Below are positions 44,030 to 55,085 of a DNA stretch of 64,000 nt, piece after piece (position 1 is the first letter of the stretch; each line of letters begins with the position of its first letter). The notes under the pieces were generated by a model that was not told the DNA's origin, did no database searches, and saw nothing but the letters and a program-made list of their open reading frames with translations. Position numbers and translations under genes: made by a program. The DNA is from Metaphire vulgaris (taxonomy: Eukaryota; Annelida; Clitellata; Crassiclitellata; Megascolecidae), in the NCBI GenBank assembly GCA_018105865.1, contig CM030869.1, forward strand, positions 5,797,525-5,861,524, read 5' to 3'.

Positions 44030-44790
44030 TGGAGCATAACCACCTGCTCCAATCTGACCAACGGCAGTATCGTCAGGCACGTCTTTAGGGTCGTTTCATC
44101 GGAGCACGCCGGGGACTGGCTTTTATGCGCTGCCCATCGCTTTCTATGGAATGCGCATGGACGATGAAGCAGTCAGAATTGTCGTCGGCCCTCGCCTCGG
44201 TGCCAACATCTGCGAACGGCACATCTGCCCTTGTGGGGAACAGGTGTTGGAAGTCGGTTCTCGTGGTCTTTCTTGCTCACTCGGCCCAGGTCTGTTCCAC
44301 GTCACGCAATGTTAAATGACGTGGTCTATCGCGCGCTACTTCGAGTGGTCATTCCATCTGTCAAAGAACCATCCGATCTCTCGCGATCTGACGGTAGAAG
44401 ACCGGACGGCCTCACCCTTATCCTGTGGCCGTAGTCTGATTTGGGACGTAACCGTGGCAGACAGTCGTTGCCAACCATCTACCCATTTCGTCTTTGTTGG
44501 CAGGCGCGGCTTCTGAGGCCGCAGCAGTTCGCAAAAATGCCAAATACGCAGGTCTGACAACAGGTGACATTTCCTTGCCATTGGCCTTTGAGTCATGCGG
44601 CCCAATAAGTCTCGACGCGAAGCTTTTCATCAGACAATTAAGTCGCCGCAATTTAGAGTCTTCCGGAGACAAAATGGAAGGAAGCTTTTTATTTCAGCGT
44701 TTGTCCATGACGATACAAAGCTTCAGCGTAATATCGTTTCGAGAAACTCTTTCCGTGGCCGACCTCGAGGAACCTGATAAGAGTTAACAC
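44030..44790 (+). pseudogene. Retrotransposon C-terminal zinc-knuckle and RLE-like domain, broken
   Basis: Across three frames: [20 protein letters not shown], then a Cys/His cluster ([12 protein letters not shown]...GLSC), then SDGRRPDG followed by WDVTVADS and AASEAAAVRKNAKYAGL. The order CCHC-like cluster, R-P-D and W-D-T/V matches the PD-(D/E)XK-type endonuclease-like C-terminus found behind the RT in some retroelements. The RT is absent. At least two frameshifts. Codons are GC-richer than the surroundings. Family assignment is by recall of the motif layout. Confidence 0.5.
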
Positions 44791-44807
44791 ACATTAATTT
44801 TTGTCGG

Positions 44808-44987
44808 GGGTCCGCAAGTATTTCTCTACATCACATTATTGTTGCGAACCGACCTTATTGCTAATCTACCAGGATGACTGATGCCGGCCGCTAACAGTAT
44901 TATATTTCTTTCAATTAAGGCGGGTACCCACCGACTTCGCTTTTTGGCTAAGGTTTTATTATTATATGGCTGATTCCCTCTCTCTAC

Positions 44988-45018
<31 letters not shown>

Positions 45019-45652
45019 ATGTATTACTTCAATATCTTAGCCCAGGTACTACCTCGCTCTTCTGTCAGGTACTACCTCGCTCTTCTGTCAGGTACTACCT
45101 CGCTGTCTCTTACTTCAGGTATTACCTCAGGTACTATCTAGAGATCTACCGGGCCTTTCCACGGGCTCCTTCCCTCTCCTAACGCGCCGCGGTCTTATCT
45201 TTTGATGGGGCACAACCCTGCCCCTTGGGAACCGCTTCCGCGGTGGATTGCCACTTCCCTAGCGGAAATGTAGTACCTCGAAGGTACCTCCACCTATTCG
45301 GCACTCCAAGTCGAAACTCAGTATACCAGCCCCGTGGCCATCTAAGGGACCTCTATTTATAGAACTCTGATACTACCTTTAAAGAGGTGTGCTAAACTGC
45401 AACTACCTATCGGGCTATAACTAGACAATACCTAGCGCCCTCTACTGGATATTCTATGTCTAACTTCCCTAGGTCTTTCACCTATTTATTATATAGTTAT
45501 TATTATTAAAGGTCCTTAATTATTATTATTATTAATTGATTCCTTATTTAAACTACCTTACTGGCTATCAGCGCCATCTAGCGATTACCTTATAAACTAT
45601 CTTCTTATCATTGGATCTCATGCTAGCTATTATCAATTTCGCTACATTATTA

Positions 45653-45690
<38 letters not shown>

Positions 45691-46425
45691 TAGGCCTATT
45701 ATACGAAAAATTAGCCGTATAAAACTCGACACTGGATATTGACCCGCCGCAAATTCATGGAAAAAAGCGTGGGGTCCGGGGTATAACCCCGGAAAATGTT
45801 TGAAATCAATAGATGCTCGTAGTGAGTTTCAGTGCGTTTTGGACATTAAATCGCACACTTTGGTGCACCAAGATAGGTCTCATACCAGTAACTTCTAATT
45901 TTTAAATTATGGAAAATTCCAACAGCCACAGAGCACTATTAAATGTAATTTGAACATAAAGAGAGATATCGCAGTAATTGCGCTGGCAAACTAATCAAAA
46001 TTACCTGAAAATTATCTGTTGACAATATGACCACATCCAAATGTACATAAAATAAATGTTACTTTAGGTATTTAGTTTAAAAATTAGATTTCTCCAACAA
46101 CCACAACTACATCATTTTTTATAGAGGCATTAAAGCTGCAACATCTGCAAAAGGGATAACTAGACTTAAGGCAGCTGATTGAAGCAAGCAAATTAATAAC
46201 AGTATCTAATTGCACCGTTTCACAGTTTTTAATGGATTTTAATTTGTTGATGGAGGTCTTTGGAAGGCTATAGTGGAGGGAGTTGCAGTAGTCTAATTTG
46301 GAATGTAAACTTCACGTGAGTCTATTCTTGTTATAAATAATTTATATTTCACATGAAGTTTACACTCTGCATCATTAGAATGACTGTAAGTAAAAGTGAC
46401 AATAATAATAACATTTTAGGAATGC
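44808..46425 (+). repeat. Dispersed repeat R1, copy 2 (split by a solo LTR)
   Basis: 44808-44839 and 45647-46425 together align with 33730-34590. Same AAAAAAGCGTGGGGTCCGGG and TCTAATTGCACCGTTTCACA landmarks. Confidence 0.85.
44840..45646 (+). mobile_element. Solo LTR, copy 2 (807 bp)
   Basis: Same ends as 17134-17928 (TGTTGCGAACCGACC ... TTTCGCTACA). Flanked by TTAT (44836-44839 and 45647-45650). Inserted into the (TTA)n tract of R1. Confidence 0.88.
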
Positions 46426-46466
46426 CTGATAATAATGAACTTCAACTTGAATTGAGTACCGGTAAG

Positions 46467-46748
46467 CAGGGCCGACGAGAGGGGGCAGGAGGGCAACTGC
46501 ACAGGGGCCCGGCGGTCTGGGGGCCCGGGCCGATGATGAATATGTATAATTAACAAGAATATGAATAATAACACTACACTGTAAAGTAGAGGGGTCCCGG
46601 CGAGCAAAAGGGGTGCCCGGCGTGAAATGGTTGACAAGCAAAAAAGGTCATCAGCTAATTTTAAGATGTAAAAGAGGCTGACAAGCAAAAAAAGGTCGTT
46701 AAGAAATTTTATTCTGCACAGGGGCCGGATTTTCTCTCGGCGAGCCTG
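46467..46748. mobile_element. hAT-like MITE carrying the GACAAGC module
   Basis: Left CAGGGCCGACGAGAG and right (inverted) CAGGCTCGCCGAGAG. Flanks CCGGTAAG and CCGCTAAG (7 of 8 match). Two module copies with GACAAGCAAAAAAGGTC near 46632 and 46679. Confidence 0.75.
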
Positions 46749-47049
46749 CCGCTAAGCTTATATGAAGTTACAAAATTGCACTACAATAAAGCCAGTAATT
46801 GCACAGACATTTTGGGGCCTATCGAATTAATATGCTACTCTAACGTGACACCAAAACTCAGAGGGGAATTTACTCCCCCTAGGTTTTTTTAAAGGAAGCA
46901 TTTACTTCCTTTTCCCCCTTCTGTGGGCGCCCTGTTGCAGACCATAGCATAAAAGTTATTTTTCGAACTTCTTAAATTTCAGCATACCCCTTTAAGCCTT
47001 TCTAAATACGCCCATGGGCCTTGCAGCACAAAGGTTTTGAGAACCGCTG
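46749..47049. other. Stretch ending in a Charlie-like hAT terminus
   Basis: The inverted end CAGCGGTTCTCAAAACCTTTG (47049-47029) is a Charlie-like hAT terminus. The opposite end was not found, so it is a fragment. Confidence 0.45.
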
Positions 47050-47665
47050 CTAGAGAAATCTATAGCTGACAGAGTGTCCAGTCGTCTTGATTATTGCAAT
47101 TTCCTTCTTTTTGGCATTTCTAAATTAAACCTGGCTAAACTCCAACGAGTTCAAAATTCATTGGCTCGGGTAGTTTCAAAAACCCCAAAACGTGAGCACA
47201 TAACCCCAGTCCGTAAGGGTCTCCACTGGCTTCCAATTAAAGAAAGGATAGACTTTAAAATCTGCCTTCAGGTATACAAAACACTTTACTACAAGGAACC
47301 CAGTTACCTTCTTTCAAAACTTTCTGTACAAGCAAACAAATACTCGACCAGATCCTCGTCTGCAATAGTTCTCTCCATCTCCCATGCTCGGACAGTTCTT
47401 GGTTCTCGTGCTTTCTCGGTGGCCGCCCCAAAACTCTGGAACTCATTGCCTCAGCATGTTCGCATTGCAGATTCATTACAGATTTTTAGAGCAAGATTGA
47501 AGACCCATCTTTTTGACCGGGCTTATCCACCATAGACTGTCACCCGTTTGTTCGGCCGGATACCCTGGATTTGATCTGGATCTTTAATGATTTGGATTTG
47601 GTGTGCCATCGGTTGATGCTCCTGTGCATTATGAAAGTGGCGCTATAGAAGTTTAAGATTAGATT
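47050..47665 (+). pseudogene. LINE lineage E C-terminus and 3' end
   Basis: An open frame of about 150 codons (SSRLDYCNFLLFGISKLNLA, RVQNSLARVVSKTPKREH, GLHWLPIKERIDFKICLQVY, KLWNSLPQHVRIADSLQIFR, LKTHLFDRAYPP stop at 47535), the end of a CR1/L2-like ORF2. It has no frame damage but is 5'-truncated within the thumb. The 3' tail is GGCGCTATAGAAG then (TTAGA)n-like repeats. A related fragment is at 53462-53640. Confidence 0.88.
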
Positions 47666-47892
47666 ATATTAGATTAGATAGGACTAATTAAAACCGAATG
47701 ACTGTAAGTAAAAGAACGCATAAGTTCAAATTCTTCTCCTTTTAAGTAAACGAACTGAATGAAGCCAGCAAATGAAGCTCGAAAATAGGCGACAGAGACA
47801 AATACAGTGTAGAGAAGCGAAAAAATCAAGAAGCAACTTCCTATGGCAATTTATAGTATCATTTCCCGTTAAAATGCTCAAGAATAATTTCG

Positions 47893-48984
47893 TCATGATT
47901 TTCCAGATAATTCTACGGTTGCCTGTTCCGCTTCTTCTCGTGTTATTTCCACTTCTAACCGTAATCCAAGGGCCTTGATGACGTCCAGCATCTGTTCCGT
48001 CACAAGTCGATCCTCGAGATCCTCCCGAAGGCGTTCTGCTGTGTAATCTCTCCACAGAGTCTCCAAGTGAGTAGATTTTGTGCAAATGCAGACAACTGAT
48101 ACGCCATCTTGCGATTTGGTTGTTTCTAGTACGAGCACACTACGTTCCTGCTCGAAATACTTGATCAGGGCTTCTCGAGTGGACGCCTGTATTGCATCGC
48201 TTGTCAGAGCTATGTAGAACGTATCGTATGAGCCCTGCACGACGTTGGCAAGTTTTCTCAGACTTTCGACTGTAAGACGATGCTGAAACGGCGTTCCATT
48301 TCCCGGGTTCCTTGATGATGCAGTTGGATCTTCTATCGCATCCTGCGTAATTTTGGAGTTAATTCCAATCCTGAACGATGGTCTGACTTTCGTGTTAATT
48401 TCAGGAGAAGCATTCAGAAAACTGAAGTTGCCTCCGGTGGCAATGGTCTTATTTCCCGCCGCCATAGTTGAGATAAGCGGCCGATCAAAAAGCGATACAT
48501 GTACATCGTTTTTCAGTTCAATATTTGCATCACCGTAGAAGTGCGATGACAAGCCACAGTTGAGTGCCGTGTGAATCTCAGTAGTTTTCTCGGACACGCT
48601 TTGAACATGAGCACCGTCGTTGTGTTCGTGCTTCTTGAACGTTGTAATGACACGCGATCTGGACCCATGTCGTCTAAAAATCGTCGAGAAGCACTTGACA
48701 ATGCAAAGTCCTGCAGAGCCTCGGTCGTTGTTGCCGAGAGAGTCCGACAGGTAAGTATCAGTGGTAGACTTTGTCTTCGCCGTTTTTATAGACTGTCCTC
48801 TTGTAGGATATATTGATTGATTGCGTATTCTTTTTGTCGGTTGTTTGAATAGAGAAATGTTTTTCTTGATTTCCTCCAGACTCGTCCACTCGTTTAGTAG
48901 AATAGAGTTCACTGCAGCTGTCGTAATCGAAGGCAGCTTTATTGAAGCCACTCTGATATGAACGCTTATTTGACCTAGGTGCAA
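47893..48984 (-). CDS. 363-codon open frame, candidate host exon with a conserved C-terminal region
   Basis: The longest frame in the window not explained by a transposon. It has no ATG near its start (first in-frame ATG at 48465, residue 174), so it is probably an exon entered by splicing; a plausible acceptor, TCTGCAG, precedes GLCIVKCFST near residue 92. Residues about 250-355 (FYIALTSDAIQASTREALI; VSVVCICTKSTHLETLWRDY; DRLVTEQMLDVIKALG; LEVEITREEAE) resemble a C-terminal region I associate with uncharacterised invertebrate death-fold/NLR-like proteins (L-x-LW-x-DY ... LVT-x-x-x). It ends at a stop (GKS). The N-terminal two thirds is Ser/Thr-rich without a known domain. A CARD exon lies 11.6 kb upstream on the same strand. 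Confidence 0.5.
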   Translation of the reverse strand: MHLGQISVHIRVASIKLPSITTAAVNSILLNEWTSLEEIKKNISLFKQPTKRIRNQSIYPTRGQSIKTAKTKSTTDTYLSDSLGNNDRGSAGLCIVKCFSTIFRRHGSRSRVITTFKKHEHNDGAHVQSVSEKTTEIHTALNCGLSSHFYGDANIELKNDVHVSLFDRPLISTMAAGNKTIATGGNFSFLNASPEINTKVRPSFRIGINSKITQDAIEDPTASSRNPGNGTPFQHRLTVESLRKLANVVQGSYDTFYIALTSDAIQASTREALIKYFEQERSVLVLETTKSQDGVSVVCICTKSTHLETLWRDYTAERLREDLEDRLVTEQMLDVIKALGLRLEVEITREEAEQATVELSGKS

Positions 48985-49114
48985 TTAAATCGGTGTTGCA
49001 TACAAGCAAAACGTTAGGTTAAATAAAAGTAACTAATTCTAAGAATGTTTGAAATAATTCGAATAAAATAGTAAAAAAAGTCAACTAATTTTTGTCAATT
49101 TCTTCGTTATTCGT
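48985..49114. other. Short unassigned gap
   Basis: AT-rich, no feature seen. Confidence 0.4.
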
Positions 49115-51838
49115 GGAAACTCTCACTAGAATTGTACGTCATCTGACCTTTTAAATCTTCGTTCCGCCACTAACAGCTACCATAATCTCCTTATATCTGC
49201 CAAAAAGAAGTACTATTCTAATGTCATTTCAACAAATAGCTCTAATCCACGAAAGCTCTGGAAGACTGTAAATAATCTTTTCCACCGCAAAGACTCAAAA
49301 CCTCTCCCTCAATCCATTTCCCTTTCAGAACTTTCTGAATCTTTTGCTAATTTCTTCTCTGGAAAAATCTCCAAGATTCGCAGTGTCCTTAAGTCTTCCA
49401 CTATTACTCAAACCACCTCTCCTCATTATCCTCCTCTCCCACACCACAACCTCCATGCAATTTATCCAGCTTCATTTCTACGACTGAAGAAGAAGTATCC
49501 AAACTTTTACTCTCCTTTCCAAACAAACAGTGTGACCTAGATCCCATACCTACCTCTCTGCTCAAACAGTGTGCCACTGTGCTTACGCCTATCATAACTA
49601 GAATAATCAACCTCTCTCTTACCTCAGGCATTTTCCCATCCTCGTTCAAAAACTCTTTTGTCACTCATCTCCTAAAAAGCCTGGTCTCAACAGAGAAGAT
49701 CTTAACAACTATCGCCCTATCTCAAATCATTCTCTTCTATCGAAGCTTACTGAGAAAATTGTGCTTTCCAGACTGTCCGAACACCTTTCAAATAACTCGC
49801 TATATAATGCTCATCAGTCTACCTATACTAAACATCATTCAACTGAAACCGTTCTCGTCTACATTCATGACAGACTCTTAACCGCAGTTGTTCTCCGACA
49901 AGTAACTGGCCTTTGTCTCCTTGATCTCTCTGCTGCATTTTATACCATAGATCACAAAATTTTGCTTGAGCGACTCTTTCTGGTTTGGCATATCTGAAAA
50001 AGCTCACAACTGGTTTGCATCTTACCTTAAAACTCGGTCTTTTCAAGTGTCCTGTCTTGGCCAAATTTCTCTATCTCACAGTGTAGATTTTGGAGTGCTT
50101 CAAAGATCTGTTCTTGGGCCTGTGCTGTTTAGCCTTTACACCACACCACTCTCATCTTTAATTAATTTCCTCAATTAAATCACCAACTCTATGCCGATGA
50201 CACTCAGCTATTCCTTTCCTTCTCACCTTATTCATTTAATGCATTTATTGTCGTGCTTGAATCTAATCTGCATCCTCATCAATCTCTGCATGGATGTCAT
50301 CTAATCTCCTCGCTCTTAACCCATCCAAGACAGAGTTTCTTTTAATTGGACTACATCAACAACTCAAAAAATTGACAATCCTAAGCTAGTCTTGGCTCCT
50401 GACGCCACAATAACCTAGCTTTGTTCCAATTGCAAGAAATCTCGGATTCAAATTTGATTCCTTTCTAAACTTTGAATCACAAATCTCCAGTGTTGTGATC
50501 AAGTCCTTTCTCTGGAAGTCCAAGTCCAAGTTCAAGTCCAGGACATTCAAGTCCAAGTCCAAGTCCAAGTGAGGGACCGTCAAGTGCAAGTCCAAGTCCA
50601 AGTCAGTGACCGTGAAGTCCGAGTCCAAGTCCAAGTCAGAGCGTTCCATTTTAAACAAAGCATCAACCAGTGACAACCACAATAATTTCGTTCCATGCAG
50701 TGTTGCCACTCTGATGTTTTAATAAAACTACATTCGGACATAAAACAATTAAAATTTGCCAGACGTTTTTGATAATAATTCAAATTATGAAATTTATAAG
50801 TTATAACATAACCTTTATATCAGTAAAATGATAAGATCACTAAATTTATTATAATATTATATTAATAATATTAATAAGTTAAGCAGTTTAACATGAGAAC
50901 CAAGTCCTCTTTCTGGAAGTCCAAGTCCAAGTCTTTGACCATCAAGTCCAAGTCCAAGTCTAAGTCCGGAATCGTCAAGTCCAAGTACAAGTCCAAGTCC
51001 GCAATTTCTGGACTCGAGTCCGCTTCAAGTCCAAGTCCAAGTCCTCGCATCACTGCAAATCTCCCAACTTTCAAAGGCCTGCTTTGTTCATATTCGTGAT
51101 CTTCGTCGCCTACGCCCTTGCCTTGATACCAAAACTGCTTCCAGAATTGCCACCTCAATAGTCCACTCCAAATTAGATCACTGTAACTCCCTCTACTATA
51201 ACCTTCCCAAAGCCTCCATCAACAAATTACAATCAATACAAAATGCACTAGCTCGCGCTGTCACTAAGTCACCTTAATTCTCCCATATTTCACCCATATT
51301 AAAATCATTGCATTGGCTTACAATAACTGAACGTATCCAATATAAGATAATAACATTTACATAATACACATAGCTCACTTCAGTCATCAAAACCTGTCTA
51401 CCTTAGGTCACTATTAACCCCTCAGCCTCCTCGACCCACACGTTCATCATCTTACATCACTCTGTCACGCCCACTGAAGCAGTCACCCCTGAAAATTTGC
51501 AACCGTGCCTTCTCATACGCCTCGCCTGAACTTTGGAACTCGATTCCAGCTTCCCTCCGCAGACTTGGACACTTTAAAACAATAAAATCTGAATCCTCAT
51601 TTCCTATAATTCCTGCATTATCTCCTCAAGTTTTCAGGTCTAAGCTTAAATTCTTCCTTTTTCTAAAATCATTTCCTCCATAGCAGTAACAACCTAGCCT
51701 CACTGCCCTTTTGGATGTTGACTATTGCCTCATATTGCCCCATAGCCATCTTAAGAAAGGCTGAGCGCCTAAGAATAAGCAGCTACTGTTGTGCTGTTTC
51801 CAAGGCGCTATAGAAATTCACGAGATTTTTACTTTACT
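49115..51838 (+). pseudogene. LINE lineage C relic (linker, RT, C-terminus)
   Basis: Linker: AKKKYYSNVISTNSSNPRKL and WKTVNNLFHRKDSKPLP. RT in shifting frames: LTEKIVLSRLSEHLSNNSLY, HSTETVLVYIHDRLL, LCLLDLSAAFYTIDHKILL (catalytic Asp changed to Tyr in AFD), GVLQRSVLGPVLFSLYTTPL (PQG lost), and a YADDTQLF-like box near 50190. The C-terminus follows at 51060-51600, interrupted by an array-armed hAT element at 50488-51055. The 3' end GGCGCTATAGAAATTCACGA at 51800-51820. Endonuclease absent. Old and inactive. Confidence 0.85.
50488..51055. mobile_element. hAT-like element armed with AAGTCC arrays
   Basis: Starts CAGTGTTGTGATCAAG and ends CTCGCATCACTG. The inverted repeat is short (CAGTG plus scattered matches). 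Flanked by the exact 8-bp duplication CAAATCTC (50480-50487 and 51056-51063). CAAGTC/CAAGTCC arrays at 50502-50637 and 50900-51045, same direction. It interrupts the lineage C LINE, which confirms insertion. Confidence 0.85.
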
Positions 51839-52567
51839 TTAACACTAAAGCGGCGTATTCCCAGAATAAAGTTTGCAATGGCGGAATACTAGTACTCGAT
51901 CTTATGGAGAAATTGTCTTCATCTTACCTATGTGTCTCGATTTGTTCTGTTGTGCTGAAAAGAATACAGAAAATAAATTGTTCTCGTAATTGTCAGGTTG
52001 AATTACAATTATTTCACTAGGTGTAATGATCTTGTTCTCTCTGTATTAGCAATTAATATATAACTAAAGCTTCTCGCGACAATTTTATACATTAGGCCGC
52101 TTAAAATTAATAAAAGGATAGTAGAACACTGTGGGCCAAAGATGTCAATGGGTAATCAATGGGTAATGGTCAATGGGTAACAATATTTCATGTTTCACAT
52201 GGGTTATGGCCTATGGGTCATGACCCATGACGTATAAAAATTTTTATACTGCCGGTGCAGTCATGCAGCACATGCAATTTCAAGTTCATGTTTATAGGCA
52301 AAAATATTTGTCATGCAGTTTTTGCATCTACTCAATGACAATTACGCCGCTGAAACTGAAACTTCCATTTTTGATTACTTGTCAAGTTGTTTCACGAAAT
52401 AGTATCGCGTCGCGTAATAAAAGCCTCTTGCAATAGTCATAACTGAAACAAACCAGTGGCGTCGCGCAGCAATTTTTGGGATGTCCATTCGCGACGCGAC
52501 AAATTCTGACGAGCAATAAAAAAGGTCAGCGCCCGGGCGAAGTAGACATATTTATTGTGTTCCCTTA
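51839..52567. other. Unassigned stretch with CAATGGGTAAT repeats
   Basis: 52137-52235 has repeated CAATGGGTAAT and CATGGGTTATGG words, an array in the style of the armed elements, but no termini were found. A GACGAGCAATAAAAAAGGTC module lies near 52508. Confidence 0.5.
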
Positions 52568-52970
52568 GGGGTCGTCTATAAATTACGTAACGCGGTTAGG
52601 GGAGTCCGGCCATTTGTTACGAAGTGTGACGGCGGGAAGGGGGGTTCCGTAAATGTTTGGGGGTTCCGTAAATGTGACGTAACGCAAAAATTTTAAGTGA
52701 TGACCTTTGATCTTGTTTTGCTTGTCAGGGATTTTGGAGAGGAAAAAATACAAGGATAGCCTTTTTGCTTGTCAAAGTTTTTCGAGAGGAAAAAATACAA
52801 GGATGACCTTGTTTGCTTGTCAAGACTTTTCGGAAGACGAAAATGGGGGGGGGGGTTGGCCCGTTGTTACGTCATATTTTAGGGGTCTGACGTTTTGTTA
52901 TTACGTCGCGTTACGTAGGAGAGGGGTAAAAAAGTGCCAAAATCGCGTTACATCATTTATAGACGACCTC
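52568..52970. mobile_element. Harbinger-like MITE carrying the GACAAGC module
   Basis: Ends GGGGTCGTCTATAAATTACG and (inverted) GAGGTCGTCTATAAATGATG. TTA duplications at 52565-52567 and 52971-52973. Three tandem copies of the 50-bp module in inverse orientation (TTTTGCTTGTCA near 52716, 52763 and 52810). Confidence 0.82.
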
Positions 52971-53171
52971 TTAAGTCCTGTAAAAGTCTGACGAGAAAAA
53001 CAGCGCCAGTTTAATGAGGCATAGAAAGTCATCTGTTTCAATTATTTCACATCCCCAACATTTTGGGAGATGCCTAGGCATGGGCGGATGCAGTTAGACG
53101 GATTGCGGCAGAAGCAGGCACTACATGTCCAAAGACCGAGACGTCGGCGACGAATTTTTGAAGAGTAGTCT

Positions 53172-53447
53172 CAGTAGCGTCATTTCACACTTTTCTTGGA
53201 GGGCGAGATAATTTTTTGCCCAAATTTTTGGCAAATTTTAGGCAATTCGGGCAAATTTCAGGCAATTTTTGCGTATTATAGGCAATTTTTTAAAAATTTT
53301 AGGCAATTTTGGCAAATTTGCAATTTTTTATGTTTTTTGGCAAATATTTGACAAATTTTGCGATATTTTGCGCATTAATACATTATAAATTATCTTTTTC
53401 ATTTCCTTGGGGGCCACGGCCTCCCAGCCCCCCAAATGACGCCTCTG
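53172..53447. mobile_element. hAT-like MITE with GGCAAATTTT arrays
   Basis: Left CAGTAGCGTCATTT and right (inverted) CAGAGGCGTCATTT. Flanks AGTAGTCT and AATAGTCT (7 of 8). The core is an array of TTTTGGCAAATTTTAGGCAA-like words. A second, one-ended copy starts at 59019. Confidence 0.78.
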
Positions 53448-53461
53448 AATAGTCTCCTGAC

Positions 53462-53640
53462 CAGACTATAGAGAGTACAAAATTCTTTAGTTAGAGTAAT
53501 AGCCAAAACTCTAAGATTTGAACTCAAGATTTTATCTATCCCCAGCTAGACAGTTCCTACATTGGCTTCCTATCAAACACCGAATTAATTATAAAATCTA
53601 TCCATAGTATATAAAACCATGCTATATAATGAACCCGTGT
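53462..53640 (+). pseudogene. LINE lineage E-like fragment
   Basis: VQNSLVRVIAKTLRFEL-like, then a degraded LHWLPIKHRINYKI and VYKTMLYNEPVS. Highly mutated piece of a CR1/L2 C-terminus. Confidence 0.6.
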
Positions 53641-53701
53641 CGCAAGCAGTGATCCAGTTCATGTTGTAGTCCATTCTTTCTTTGTGTGTCATCCTCTATC
53701 A

Positions 53702-54386
53702 CAGTGGTTCCCAAACTTTTTCGGTCGGCGTACCCCTTGAGACATTTCTCGAAATCCGGGTACCCCTAATTTTCTAAGTAAATTTAAGGAAGCACACCTT
53801 CGATTTTTAAAAGCATAAACATGGTATCTGAATCGTGAAATTTAACAATGTCTTCAAATCTACATGTAATCGGACTGCATTAGCCATAATCATTAACTAG
53901 TTACTAGACCTACTAGGTTTTATTAAAGCTTATTAGGATAAAAATATCGTACTTGTAGCATTCAAAGTTAAACTTGCATAACCTATCGGTCAAATGAAAA
54001 CAATAAAATGAATCAATGAGATGGATGAGGTTGCATCTCATCAGTCAGTTTCGAGAATCTTGGCTGGGTCTTTGATCCACACAGGGCAATTTTAGAATTT
54101 GCCGCGCTGACCAAGGAAGAGTCCAATACCACAAGGTGATAGGACAGGTTAAACTTTAAACTTATAGCGAGGGGTGACGGGTTAGAGGAGTCCAAAAGGT
54201 CTACATCTGTCACTGCAGTCTGAGAAAATCAAATCCAATCACAATTTTTTAGAACTTTTGCAAATACTGTGAAATCAAACATCAGTGCATAAGAATTCCA
54301 CTGACTTTCCACTTTCCGCCTCGTACCCCCTAGGAAGTCCATTTTGTACCCCTGGGGGTACGCATACCACCGTTTGGGAACCACTG
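53702..54386. mobile_element. Charlie-like non-autonomous hAT element
   Basis: Both ends carry CAGTGGTTCCCAAAC as inverted repeat, a classic hAT (Charlie-type) terminus, followed by GCGTACCCC near each end. Exact 8-bp duplication CTCTATCA (53694-53701 and 54387-54394). 685 bp, no coding frame of note. Its part 54110-54308 is duplicated at 54887-55085. Confidence 0.9.
54110..54308 (+). repeat. 199-bp direct duplication, copy 1
   Basis: By eye identical to 54887-55085, at a distance of 777 bp. Confidence 0.9.
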
Positions 54387-54394
54387 CTCTATCA

Positions 54395-54886
54395 GAAGGT
54401 TGACAGTCATCAGTAGCGCCCAGAGGGGGCGGGTGGGGCGGTGACCCCGGGCGCAGACCGAGGGGGCGTACAAATTGACTCGACGATTGTTTTGCTCGTC
54501 AACACTTTTTTTACTACATTTTACTACTGCAGTTGTACCATGTAAAATTTCGCTTTTATGCTAAAATATTAAGTAATTATTTGTATAAATATATATTATG
54601 AGTATCAAGTTTACAGACGATGGTACTTGTGCTAGTCCCACTCTGCGAGCACAGATTCTTAGTTAGGCAAAGCTAAATTTTATTGTCAGTTATGCAGTGG
54701 CGCAGCCAAGAGTTTCGGGTAGGGGGGCACCAGAGCGAGCGAGGTGGTCTTGGGGCTGAGCTACCAGTGGGGTCCAGGGGGCCGAGGCAGAGCTCTTGTT
54801 CGAGGGTTAGGGGCGAAGCCCTCTGAAGCTGAAAGTTTTTTGCAATTTAGTATAAAATTTGCACATATTTTTGCCAAGATCAGATT
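54395..54886. other. Stretch with two one-sided hAT-like ends
   Basis: CAGTAGCGCCCAGAGGGGGC at about 54412 and CAGTGGCGCAGCCAAGAG at about 54695 look like hAT-type MITE starts (the second related to 58186). Opposite ends not found. A TTTTGCTCGTCAA module is near 54490. Confidence 0.45.
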
Positions 54887-55085
54887 ACCAAGGAAGAGTC
54901 CAATACCACAAGGTGATAGGACAGGTTAAACTTTAAACTTATAGCGAGGGGTGACGGGTTAGAGGAGTCCAAAAGGTCTACATCTGTCACTGCAGTCTGA
55001 GAAAATCAAATCCAATCACAATTTTTTAGAACTTTTGCAAATACTGTGAAATCAAACATCAGTGCATAAGAATTCCACTGACTTT
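54887..55085 (+). repeat. 199-bp direct duplication, copy 2
   Basis: Copy of an internal part of the Charlie-like element, just upstream of the LINE at 55098, without any of the element's termini. Confidence 0.9.

Noticed and set aside
48748..48757. Perfect splice donor CAG/GTAAGT on the plus strand
   Set aside because: It lies antisense within the 363-codon minus-strand frame; no plus-strand exon context supports it.
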